Shown piece after piece: positions 14,535-20,295 of a stretch of 20,295 bases of DNA. A program made the position numbers and the translations under genes. The stretch comes from an uncultured Collinsella sp. (lineage in GTDB: Bacteria > Actinomycetota > Coriobacteriia > Coriobacteriales > Coriobacteriaceae). Location of the stretch: contig UQUD01000032.1 in assembly GCA_900544225.1 (NCBI GenBank), positions 1-20,295 on the forward strand, in the 5' to 3' direction. Under the pieces are notes generated by a model. That model ran no database searches and was not told where the DNA came from. It saw nothing but the letters and a program-made list of their open reading frames with translations. Numbering within the stretch: the first letter of the stretch is position 1; each line of letters opens with the position of its first letter.

Positions 14535-14572
14535 CACGTACAGAACGTCAGGGTTTCACTCCTGACAACGTG
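14535..14572. other. Hairpin in the EIIB-EIIC gap
   Basis: GTCAGG (14547-14552) pairs with CCTGAC (14561-14566) over an 8-nt loop, extended by CACGT (14535-14539) with ACGTG (14568-14572). It fills most of the 90-bp gap, the only sizeable gap between EIIB, EIIC and EIID. No T-run follows. Possibly an mRNA processing or stability stem. Confidence 0.5.
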
Positions 14573-14583
14573 GATCACGAGGA

Positions 14584-15066
14584 TTACGAGAAGAGCTTGC
14601 TCGTGTCCTCAACAGGCGTGCTCGGAACGCGCCTGATCTCCAACTCCACCCCCAATTCCTGCAGCTCTTTAAACGCAGCGACATCCTCGTCGTTAACTGC
14701 GACGGAGGTGGCGACTTGGCGCTTTCCTTCCGACATGTGCATGTTGCCGATGTTTACCTTCTTTATAGGCACACCGCCCTTGACGAGCGTAAGCACGTCT
14801 TCCGGTGTTTCGGCCACGATGAAGATCTTCTGGCGCGGGCTCGCCTTGCCAATGACGTCGATGGTCTTCTGCAGGGAGAAGAAACGCGTAGCGACGCCGG
14901 CGGGAGCGGCCATCTTCATGAGGTTCTGGCGCATGGTGTTGGACGCCACGTCGTCGTTGGCGACGAGGATGAGGTTGGAGCCCAGAGTGGAGTTCCACTG
15001 GGTGGCAACCTGACCATGAACCAGTCGGTTATCGATGCGGGTAAGAAGAATGTTGGGTTCTGCCAT
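14584..15066 (-). CDS. Mannose-family PTS EIIB component
   Basis: Cytoplasmic phosphocarrier, 160 aa, which takes phosphate from EIIA on a His and gives it to the sugar during import. The site is intact: LLTRIDNRLVHGQV with H17 as the acceptor. Other family stretches are KTIDVIGKASPRQKIFIV, VKGGVPIKKVNIGNMH and AAFKELQELGVELEIR. Start ATG 15066 with AAAGGAAG about 9 nt upstream. It follows yajC by 36 bp. It resembles the orphan copy at 4794-5276, which lacks the His. By context its role is like AgaV/AgaB. Confidence 0.92.
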   Translation of the reverse strand: MAEPNILLTRIDNRLVHGQVATQWNSTLGSNLILVANDDVASNTMRQNLMKMAAPAGVATRFFSLQKTIDVIGKASPRQKIFIVAETPEDVLTLVKGGVPIKKVNIGNMHMSEGKRQVATSVAVNDEDVAAFKELQELGVELEIRRVPSTPVEDTSKLFS

Positions 15067-15102
15067 GTTGATCAGCTTCCTTTCGATATTTGCTGACGAC
15101 AG

Positions 15103-15384
15103 TTACTTAATCTCCTGAATCGCGTAACGCGAAACATCTACGACGGCTCCGGATCGGACTTTGATCTGGACCTTCTCGCCTTCGATGCCTTTGACGGTTC
15201 CGTAGATACCGCCGGCGAAAAGAACCTCCTGACCCGGCTTGAGCTCGGTGTGCAGCTCCTTGAAGTACTTCTGCTTCTTCTTCATGTTGATTTGCGACCA
15301 GATGGTGTAAATCAAGCCCATGATGACAAGCAGGCCTAAAAGGGCGACCGAGGAGCTCAGGACGTTGGCTCCGAAATCGGCCAT
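15103..15384 (-). CDS. yajC: YajC-family small membrane protein (Sec accessory subunit)
   Basis: A 93-aa protein with one N-terminal membrane helix (about 9-29, SSSVALLGLLVIMGLIYTIW), then a basic stretch NMKKKQK. The compact C-terminal domain has the YajC signature LKPGQEVLFAGGIYGTVKGI (48-67) and VQIKVRSGAVVDVSRYAI. YajC is normally a partner of SecDF near the translocon, but here it sits inside a sugar PTS operon. Its ATG overlaps the EIIA stop by one base (TAATG), so it is translated with EIIA. A similar placement is known in streptococcal hyaluronate/amino-sugar PTS loci. Its role with the permease is not established. Confidence 0.88.
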   Translation of the reverse strand: MADFGANVLSSSVALLGLLVIMGLIYTIWSQINMKKKQKYFKELHTELKPGQEVLFAGGIYGTVKGIEGEKVQIKVRSGAVVDVSRYAIQEIK

Positions 15385-15827
15385 TAGATGCCGTCCTCGT
15401 CGCCGAAGATATCCTCTTCCTCGGAGTCGGCAACGGATGCGACCGTCTGGGCGGTGACGCCCGTCTGGCCAACGGTCACGGCCTGCTCGCCAAGCTCGGC
15501 GAGCGTGGCATTGCCGCGGAGGAACAGAAGCTCAATAACCATGGGAAGGTTGGTGCCAGTCAGAACCTCGACGTTATCGACATCCTGGGCAATCATCATC
15601 GACTGGTTGAACGGGGTGCCGCCAAGCAGGTCGGTAAAGACGAGCACGCCATCGCACTCCTCGCGCATAGCGGTAATAGCGGCGCGGAGATCCTCACCGT
15701 AGGATGCAGCCTGGTCGCCCTCAAAAGGAACGACGGTAAAAGCAGGCTGGTCGCCAGCAACCATAGCGATGGCGCTTGCAAGGCCGGGTGCGAACTGTCC
15801 ATGACCGGTAAGAATAAAGCCAACCAT
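15384..15827 (-). CDS. Mannose-family PTS EIIA component
   Basis: Cytoplasmic phosphocarrier, 147 aa, that accepts phosphate from HPr. The active His is H9 in FILTGHGQFAPGLASA. FTDLLGGTPFNQSM (64-77) and TGTNLPMVIELL (89-100) are standard for the family. The C-terminal ~20 residues are acidic (SEEEDIFGDEDGI). First gene of the operon EIIA-yajC-EIIB-EIIC-EIID. The start is ATG 15827; its ribosome site GGAAGGGA lies 8-9 nt upstream and is also one arm of a hairpin (15838-15880). By context it corresponds to AgaF. Confidence 0.9.
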   Translation of the reverse strand: MVGFILTGHGQFAPGLASAIAMVAGDQPAFTVVPFEGDQAASYGEDLRAAITAMREECDGVLVFTDLLGGTPFNQSMMIAQDVDNVEVLTGTNLPMVIELLFLRGNATLAELGEQAVTVGQTGVTAQTVASVADSEEEDIFGDEDGI

Positions 15828-15837
15828 TCAAATTTCC

Positions 15838-15880
15838 CTTCCGAAGGTGTGTACGATCTGAGTCCGATGATTTTCGGAAG
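15838..15880 (-). promoter_or_regulatory. Leader hairpin covering the EIIA ribosome site
   Basis: In minus-strand RNA CTTCCGAA (15880-15873) pairs perfectly with TTCGGAAG (15845-15838) around a 27-nt loop. The second arm runs into the Shine-Dalgarno (GGAAGGG) of EIIA, so closing the stem would limit translation of the first PTS gene. A second small stem GGGCG-CT-CGCCC (15885-15896) lies just upstream. Confidence 0.5.
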
Positions 15881-15943
15881 CCAGCGGGCGCTCGCCCTTA
15901 AAGCTTCTTGGAAAGCGTTCTTTGAAGACCAGTGGTTTCTAAA

Positions 15944-15957
15944 CTGGTAGTAACCAC
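15944..15957. promoter_or_regulatory. GntR-type operator in front of the PTS operon
   Basis: CTGGTAGTAACCAC shares its first 13 bases with the agaS operator at 11651-11664 and has the TGGT-N4-ACCA core. An ACCAGT (15929-15934) just next to it forms another inverted half-site pair with ACTGGT (15943-15948). Confidence 0.7.
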
Positions 15958-15973
15958 GTGACGTGTTGTTGTC

Positions 15974-15982
15974 ACTATATCA
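15974..15982 (-). promoter_or_regulatory. Extended -10 box of the PTS operon
   Basis: The minus strand reads TGATATAGT, an extended -10 (TGn plus TATAGT) without a good -35. The start would fall just before the operator at 15944-15957, letting a bound repressor block it. The distance to the EIIA ATG implies a leader of about 140 nt. Confidence 0.4.
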
Positions 15983-16013
15983 CCCCAGAAGAGGTCGCTT
16001 TCGTTGATTCATA

Positions 16014-16106
16014 CGGTAAAACGTTTTTGCACCGCTCACGGTGATAAATCGACCGTTTACCGCTCGTTAATACTTCTACCTGCGGTTTTGAAACCGTTTC
16101 GAAACG
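16014..16106. promoter_or_regulatory. Cluster of palindromic sites upstream of the PTS operon
   Basis: CGGTAAAACGT (16014-16024) and ACCGTTTACCG (16052-16062) are inverted versions of one motif (9 of 11). AAAACGTTTT (16018-16027) and CGTTTCGAAACG (16095-16106) are perfect CG-centred palindromes of the kind bound by LacI/CcpA proteins. No gene is present. The bound proteins are unknown. Confidence 0.4.
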
Positions 16107-16223
16107 CTTTGGCAAAAAATCGGAACTCTATTCGTGTCAATACAACGCAGGTCGGCTAAAAATAGCGTAAAGAAAAATTGCAGGTCATTGTGAAGATATG
16201 TGAATTGGTCTTTTTGACTTAAT

Positions 16224-16240
16224 ACCAGTTAGAACCAGTT
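16224..16240. promoter_or_regulatory. Two operator half-sites in direct orientation
   Basis: ACCAGTTAGAACCAGTT holds two ACCAGTT copies 3 nt apart. Each equals one half of the TGGT/ACCA operators at 11651 and 15944, so it may be a weak extra site for the GntR protein. Confidence 0.4.
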
Positions 16241-16250
16241 TTGAGATTAT

Positions 16251-16300
16251 CGGTGAACGGTAGTTTTCGACCGTTCACCGGTTACTTGCAATCGTTTGCA
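16251..16300. promoter_or_regulatory. Perfect 11-bp inverted repeat and adjacent palindrome
   Basis: CGGTGAACGGT (16251-16261) and ACCGTTCACCG (16270-16280) form a perfect 11-bp stem with an 8-nt loop. They resemble the CGGTAAACGGT motif at 16014-16062. TGCAATCGTTTGCA (16287-16300) is a near-perfect CG-centred palindrome beside it. The stretch 16301-16460 shows nothing I can name. Confidence 0.45.
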
Positions 16301-16466
16301 GTTGTTTTCCCATATGAATCGGGGAAACGCGATGGAGCGCTTGCGCGATCACGGGAAGTTTTGACATTTGTCCTCATCCCCCGAACGCCAAACTCCGGCA
16401 TCCAAAATGAGCTAATAGCTCACGCTAATCGTTTTCAATCATTACTTACTCAGTATACGTAATTAT

Positions 16467-16495
16467 TTATCGTTTATCGTTAATTCTGATATAAT
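16467..16495 (+). promoter_or_regulatory. Promoter of the DUF2975-regulator pair
   Basis: TTATCG (16467-16472), 17-bp spacer, TATAAT (16490-16495) with an upstream TG giving an extended -10. The start codon is 34 bp after the -10. The -35 lies in a direct repeat TTTATCGTTTATCG (16466-16479), which may be an operator. Confidence 0.75.
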
Positions 16496-16529
16496 ACAAG
16501 TATCATCCAAAACGCCGATTGGAGGGGTC

Positions 16530-17168
16530 ATGGTCCATCGAAACGCATCTATATCGAATGAAACCATCAGCCGCGAACAGACGATAGCCAAACTGAGGAA
16601 GCTCGCTCGCATCTGCAAATGGGCCACAATCTGCATTACCACCGCGCTCGCTCTGGGACTTCTCGCAGTCATTGCGATTGACCTTCTACTCATATTGCCT
16701 GGCCTCTCCCAAGGGTCGTGTCTCCAATCCGTAGAACTTCAAGGCGGCGAAGGGCCGTGCCTTGCTATCGTCGGCACCGATGCGCAGACCCCACTTATGC
16801 TCGTCGCACACGATGGTCACACTGCCATAGGGAGCCTCTTGATGACATGCCTCGCGCTCACCATCGCGATAAGCGTGCGCAGGCTTTTCTTCAACATTGA
16901 AAAGGAAGGCAGGCCCTTTGACCTTGAATGTAACCACACACTTCGTCGAGTAGGACATTTATTTCTTATCGGCGGCGTTGCCGTGAGGCTTCTTGGTGCC
17001 GTAATCACGGGAATGATACTCTCAGGATTTGGTGGCAGCTTTACGGATGCGTTCGTCGGCCAGTTATTCGAGCCCTCTATGCTCTTTGCAGGCCTGATTA
17101 TTTGCCTGATTGCCAGCATCTTCCGCTACGGGTATATCCTGCAAAAACAAGATGACGAGTTGCTCTAG
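16530..17168 (+). CDS. DUF2975 family membrane protein
   Basis: A 212-aa integral membrane protein with four predicted helices (about 31-57, 99-121, 141-165 and 183-204). Between helices 2 and 3 lies the family-like stretch RRLFFNIEKEGRPFDLECNH (about 117-136). The segment between helices 1 and 2 (60-97) contains two Cys and would be outside. DUF2975 proteins are commonly encoded directly before a small Xre-type regulator, as here with a 9-bp gap, and probably work with it. The biochemical role is unknown. GGAGGGG lies just before ATG 16530, and a strong promoter is upstream. Confidence 0.8.
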   Translation: MVHRNASISNETISREQTIAKLRKLARICKWATICITTALALGLLAVIAIDLLLILPGLSQGSCLQSVELQGGEGPCLAIVGTDAQTPLMLVAHDGHTAIGSLLMTCLALTIAISVRRLFFNIEKEGRPFDLECNHTLRRVGHLFLIGGVAVRLLGAVITGMILSGFGGSFTDAFVGQLFEPSMLFAGLIICLIASIFRYGYILQKQDDELL

Positions 17169-17177
17169 GGGGAATCC

Positions 17178-17417
17178 ATGATTATTCTGCGGCTTGACCG
17201 CATGCTCGCCGAACGCAAGATCTCATCCAAAGAGCTTGCGGAACGTGTGGGCATCTCCCAGGTCAATATGTCACGCATTAAGACGGGCAAGGTTTCTGCC
17301 ATACGTTTTTCAACTCTTGACGCGATATGCCGTGCACTCGACTGCCAACCAGGCGATGTACTGGAATATATATCCGACGATGAAGCCGATAGCCTTTTTG
17401 GACTTAAAGATGAATAG
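17178..17417 (+). CDS. Small Xre/Cro-type helix-turn-helix regulator (YozG-like)
   Basis: A 79-aa DNA-binding protein. The helix-turn-helix is clear: LDRMLAERKISSKELAERVG, then ISQVNMSRIKTGKVSAIRF as turn and recognition helix, then STLDAICRALDCQPGDVLEY as the closing helices. This is the usual form of regulators paired with DUF2975 proteins. It is co-transcribed with the membrane protein (GGGGGA ribosome site, 9-bp gap). Autoregulation through the TTTATCG repeat in the shared promoter is a reasonable guess. Confidence 0.88.
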   Translation: MIILRLDRMLAERKISSKELAERVGISQVNMSRIKTGKVSAIRFSTLDAICRALDCQPGDVLEYISDDEADSLFGLKDE

Positions 17418-17450
17418 CCATAATTAAGCCGCCAATCACGCCCTCAACGC

Positions 17451-17488
17451 AAAAAGCCCGCTAGAACGTTGTGTCGTTCTAGCGGGCT
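17451..17488 (-). terminator. Terminator of the SurA-N-like gene
   Basis: AGCCCGCTAGAACG (17455-17468) and CGTTCTAGCGGGCT (17475-17488) form a perfect 14-bp stem with a 6-nt loop. The T-run is on the minus strand (17455-17451), so it mainly serves the gene at 17531-18616, but the stem also faces the regulator's end. Confidence 0.88.
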
Positions 17489-17530
17489 CAATCAGGTAGA
17501 TCGGTTAGCGCGCAGTAGTGCAGGCAAACC

Positions 17531-18616
17531 TTACGCAAACAGGCCGTAAATGCTGATGTTGGCCTTGGCGTAGAGGCCGTTAGCATACTCGGTCCACTTG
17601 GAGCTGGCACTCGAAGCCTGCGAGGAATACTGCTGATAAGCAGTATAGTAGGCGGTCATGGCCTGCTTATAGGTAGCGCTATCGGCCGTAAAGGCATCAT
17701 CGGCAAAGGCCTTGGCATAGGTGCTATCGGCGTCCTTCCAGGTGCCCTTTGAGCTATCCCACTCATCGCCGGCAAGGTTGATGATGTAGTCGGCGTAGTC
17801 CTTACTCGCGGTCTCCTCGTTGCCGTCAGCAGGCTCAATCGGGGCGGTCGGCATGCTTGCGGAGGTGTCGCCGACCTTCTTCTTGTAGAGCTTCTGCAGC
17901 GTCGCGGACTGGCGGACGATCTGCTTGGCCTGGTCCTTGGACACGCCGTACTGCGTGGCCATGGTCTTGTAGTCGGAGGTGCCGATGGAATCCTCGGCGT
18001 ACTGCTTCATTTCCTTGGAAGAGACGGTAATGCCCTCGTCCTCGGCAGCGTCCAGCAGAATCTGGTTGCGCACGTAGGACAGGATAACGTCGGCAGACGG
18101 AGCGGTGTAGTTGCCGTCGTCGTCCTTGACGGTGTCGAGACTGTACTGGCTCTCGATGGCCTCACGCGCGGTGATGTCGCTCTTCTTGCCGTTATAGCTA
18201 TAGCTTGCCACGGTCGAATCGAGCTGGTCCTCGGTCAGGGTCGCCGAGCCGACGCCCTTGCCGCCAAAACCACCGTTGCCAATAAAGAAGCCGACCGCGG
18301 CAGCGATCACGACTGCAACTACAAAGGCGGCAATCATCGTCTTCTTGTGCTTGCAAGCGTGGTCGTCCACGTCGGAGTCGTTGTCCTCATCCTGCTCCTC
18401 GGGCATGAGGTTCTCGTCGGCGGCGTCCGCGGCGATCTTTGCCTCCAGGCGAGCGTCCTCCTCCTCGGCGGTCGTGCCGGCGGCAATATGTTCGGCAGAC
18501 GTGCCGGCGACCAGGTCGATCTTCTCGTCCTCATCACCGTCGGGGCCTTCGCCGCGCTCGATGATCTGGATGCCGTCGATCTCGTCCTTCTCGTCCTTCT
18601 TTTGAATCAGACCCAT
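17531..18616 (-). CDS. Membrane-anchored protein with SurA-N-like extracellular region
   Basis: A 361-aa protein. Residues 1-92 are strongly acidic and low in complexity (rich in D and E) and should be cytoplasmic. One membrane helix follows (about 94-113, MIAAFVVAVVIAAAVGFFIG), then a Gly-rich linker. The outside region 125-250 resembles the N-terminal helical domain of SurA/PrsA foldases: AREAIESQYSLDTV, VILSYVRNQILLDAAEDEGI and EMKQYAEDSIGTSDY. I see no PpiC-type proline isomerase domain. The C-terminus (320-361) is rich in Ala, Ser, Tyr and Gln. It may help fold secreted proteins; this is inferred. AAGGAG lies 8 nt before ATG 18616. Confidence 0.75.
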   Translation of the reverse strand: MGLIQKKDEKDEIDGIQIIERGEGPDGDEDEKIDLVAGTSAEHIAAGTTAEEEDARLEAKIAADAADENLMPEEQDEDNDSDVDDHACKHKKTMIAAFVVAVVIAAAVGFFIGNGGFGGKGVGSATLTEDQLDSTVASYSYNGKKSDITAREAIESQYSLDTVKDDDGNYTAPSADVILSYVRNQILLDAAEDEGITVSSKEMKQYAEDSIGTSDYKTMATQYGVSKDQAKQIVRQSATLQKLYKKKVGDTSASMPTAPIEPADGNEETASKDYADYIINLAGDEWDSSKGTWKDADSTYAKAFADDAFTADSATYKQAMTAYYTAYQQYSSQASSASSKWTEYANGLYAKANISIYGLFA

Positions 18617-18654
18617 ATCAGTTACTCCTTGTTAGGAAACATAGTCCCCAATAG

Positions 18655-18683
18655 AATACGCCCGGCAGAGCGCCGGGCGTATT
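18655..18683 (-). terminator. Terminator after icd
   Basis: AATACGCCCGGC (18655-18666) and GCCGGGCGTATT (18672-18683) form a perfect 12-bp stem with a 5-nt loop, 59 bp after the icd stop. The T-tail on the minus strand is poor, so some read-through into the next gene is likely. Confidence 0.6.
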
Positions 18684-18742
18684 GATTCTTAGGTTATACG
18701 CAAACACTTAAGTACTATTTAGGCGTTTGCAGCGTGCATGCC

Positions 18743-19828
18743 TTAGGCCAGGTGCGCGATAACGGCATCGGCAAAGGCCTGCGTGCCCACGGCGCCCTCG
18801 ACGGAGCCGGTCTGGGCACGACGCACGTCACCGGTAACCTGCTCGCCCTCGTCGAGCGTGGCAGATACGGCGGCACGAATGCGATTGGCAGCATCGTTCT
18901 CGCCCAGGTGATCGAGCATCATCGCAGCAGAGAGGATCTCGGCCGTGGGGTTGGCGATATCCTGGCCGGCGATATCGGGCGCGGAGCCATGCGTAGCCTC
19001 AAAGATTGCGCAGTCGGCACCGATGTTGGAGCCGGGGGCCATGCCCAGACCGCCCACCAGGCCGGCGCACAGGTCGCTCACGATGTCGCCGTACAAGTTG
19101 GGCAGCACCAGGACATCGAAGTCGTTGGGGTTCTGGACCAGGCCCATGCAGGTGGCGTCGACGATCTTGTCGTTGAACTCGATATCGGGATAGTTGGCGG
19201 CCACCTCGCGCGCCACGCGCAGGAACAGGCCGTCGGTCGCCTTCATGATGTTGGCCTTGTGCACGGCCGTCACCTTTTTGCGGCCGCAGCGGCGGGCATA
19301 CTCAAAGGCATACTCCACAATGCGGCGGCTCTTGGCGATGGAAATCGGCTTAATTGAAATGGCGGAATCGGCGGCGAAGGTCTTTTGACCCGAGCGCTCG
19401 ACGAGCTGCGAAAGCTCCTCGACCTCGGCAGTGCCCTCATCGAACTCGATGCCGGCGTAGAGGTCCTCGGTGTTCTCGCGCACGATGACCAGGTCGACGT
19501 CGCGGAAGCGCGAGCCGTCGCCCGGCTGCGACAGGCAGGGTCGCACGCAGGCGTACAGGTCGAAGTGCTTGCGCAGGGCCACGTTGACGCTGCGGAAACC
19601 CGTGCCGACCGGCGTGGTGATGGGGCCCTTGATGGCAACCTTGGTCTCGGCGACCGCATCGAGCACGTGCTGGGGCAGCGGCGTGCCAAACTCGTCCATG
19701 ACGCCGGCGCCGGCCTCCTGGACATTCCAGTTGATCTGGACACCGGTGGCCTCGACCACGCGGCGCATGGCCTGCGTAATCTCGGGACCGATACCGTCAC
19801 CGGGAATCAGGACTACATCGTGCGCCAT
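18743..19828 (-). CDS. icd: Isocitrate dehydrogenase, NAD-type
   Basis: A 361-aa member of the isocitrate/isopropylmalate dehydrogenase family, making 2-oxoglutarate from isocitrate. The substrate region PVGTGFRSVNVALRK (73-87) has the Ser at 80 typical of isocitrate enzymes. Also seen are VRENTEDLYAG (116-126), catalytic K191 in AVHKANIMK, and metal ligands D248 and D252 in LYGDIVSD. The cofactor loop HGSAPDIAGQDIANP (280-294) has Asp285-Ile286 where NADP enzymes carry Lys-Tyr, so NAD is the likely cofactor. A homoisocitrate or isopropylmalate role is less likely. GAGGAG lies about 9 nt before ATG 19828, inside the end of the upstream gene 6 bp away. Confidence 0.85.
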   Translation of the reverse strand: MAHDVVLIPGDGIGPEITQAMRRVVEATGVQINWNVQEAGAGVMDEFGTPLPQHVLDAVAETKVAIKGPITTPVGTGFRSVNVALRKHFDLYACVRPCLSQPGDGSRFRDVDLVIVRENTEDLYAGIEFDEGTAEVEELSQLVERSGQKTFAADSAISIKPISIAKSRRIVEYAFEYARRCGRKKVTAVHKANIMKATDGLFLRVAREVAANYPDIEFNDKIVDATCMGLVQNPNDFDVLVLPNLYGDIVSDLCAGLVGGLGMAPGSNIGADCAIFEATHGSAPDIAGQDIANPTAEILSAAMMLDHLGENDAANRIRAAVSATLDEGEQVTGDVRRAQTGSVEGAVGTQAFADAVIAHLA

Positions 19829-19834
19829 AATCTG

Positions 19835-20295
19835 TTACTCCTCGTCTTCGGCGTCGTCAGATTTTTTTACGCTAGCACGCTTCTTCTTTTTGGAGAGATC
19901 CAGGCCAAAACGTTTAACAAGCATTTCGCAAATCTCGCTCGAACGGGCCTTGAGATAACTGCCCTTGCCGTTCTCGGCGTCGAACTTAAGGCGCAGCGCG
20001 AGCTTCTCGGCAACCTCGGCGTCGATCTCGCCCTGGCAAAACTCGTACAGGCAACCGAGCATGTCGCGGTACTCAAGGTCGCCGTGGTAGCACTGGATGG
20101 CCTCGTCCAGGATGGGCCAAGCCTCGCGCGAACGCTCGACGCTCGTGGCACCCCACACGCACAGCAGGCGGAAGGCGGCATAGCGCAGCGTGGAGGAGAT
20201 CTCGTCGAACAGCGCGGTCTCGGCGCCCTCAAAGGCATCGCCCAGCTGCTCGGGGCAGGTGGTGGCGAGCGCCGTCAGGGCATCGAGGGCCTCCC
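19835..20295 (-). CDS. C-terminal part of an unrecognised protein (5' end outside window)
   Basis: The frame is open from the right window edge to the stop at 19835, at least 153 codons. The visible part is alpha-helical in character with a few Cys (EQLGDAFEGAETALFDEI, CYHGDLEYRDMLGCLYEFCQ) and ends in a charged tail of KKKK followed by DDAEDEE. I do not recognise the family; helical-repeat proteins look broadly like this. A GTG at 20158 could be mistaken for a start, but coding sequence continues upstream of it in the same frame. It ends 6 bp before icd, so the two are probably one operon. Confidence 0.6.
   Translation of the reverse strand, partial: EALDALTALATTCPEQLGDAFEGAETALFDEISSTLRYAAFRLLCVWGATSVERSREAWPILDEAIQCYHGDLEYRDMLGCLYEFCQGEIDAEVAEKLALRLKFDAENGKGSYLKARSSEICEMLVKRFGLDLSKKKKRASVKKSDDAEDEE

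Noticed and set aside
16241..16462. 73-codon plus-strand ORF in the gene-free region
   Set aside because: No ribosome site, no recognisable features, and it begins within the perfect inverted-repeat region. Regulatory sequence is a better explanation.

Overview
The window looks like a stretch of chromosome from a GC-rich, Gram-positive gut actinobacterium, most likely a Collinsella-type member of the Coriobacteriia. This is inferred from the GC-rich codon use, strong AAGGAG-type ribosome sites, and the mix of lac-type and mannose-family PTS genes with AgaS and a galactosamine route. No sequence comparison was run. Nearly everything here handles galactose-containing sugars and amino sugars. 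The ends of the window are ordinary housekeeping or unknown genes.

Left part (1-4530): the end of a lactose/cellobiose-type PTS permease (IIB domain) is followed by lacG (6-phospho-beta-galactosidase) and a terminator. A striking block of four 80-81 bp tandem units comes next (2028-2324). Each unit is an inverted repeat with 15-nt arms. Then come a DeoR-family lacR on the minus strand and a divergent galM (galactose mutarotase).

Middle left (4531-9130): a 154-bp MITE-like element with 28-bp inverted ends; an orphan mannose-family EIIB whose phospho-histidine is replaced by tyrosine; a tRNA-Thr(CGU) with promoter and terminator; and a minus-strand operon lacX-like / lacC (tagatose-6-phosphate kinase) / a C-terminal nagA remnant / yhcH. 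A flavodoxin-like gene diverges from lacX.

Middle right (9131-16500): nagA (amino-sugar-6-phosphate deacetylase), agaS (galactosamine-6-phosphate deaminase/isomerase), a GntR/UTRA regulator, and a five-gene PTS operon read on the minus strand in the order EIIA - yajC - EIIB - EIIC - EIID. The pieces make a route: N-acetylgalactosamine imported as the 6-phosphate, deacetylated by NagA, converted to tagatose-6-phosphate by AgaS, and phosphorylated by LacC. LacC is also where the lactose-6-phosphate route arrives, so both sugars meet at tagatose-6-phosphate. The aldolase and LacAB are not in the window. An identical 13-bp sequence, CTGGTAGTAACCA, lies in front of agaS and of the PTS operon. Its TGGT-N4-ACCA layout matches operators of NagR/DasR-type GntR regulators, so the adjacent GntR protein probably controls both. 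The 700-bp region before the PTS operon is gene-free and full of palindromes, and includes a hairpin that would cover the EIIA ribosome site.

Right part (16500-20295): a DUF2975 membrane protein paired with a small Xre-type regulator; a membrane-anchored protein with a SurA-N-like extracellular region; an NAD-type isocitrate dehydrogenase; and the C-terminal part of an unrecognised gene that runs off the window.
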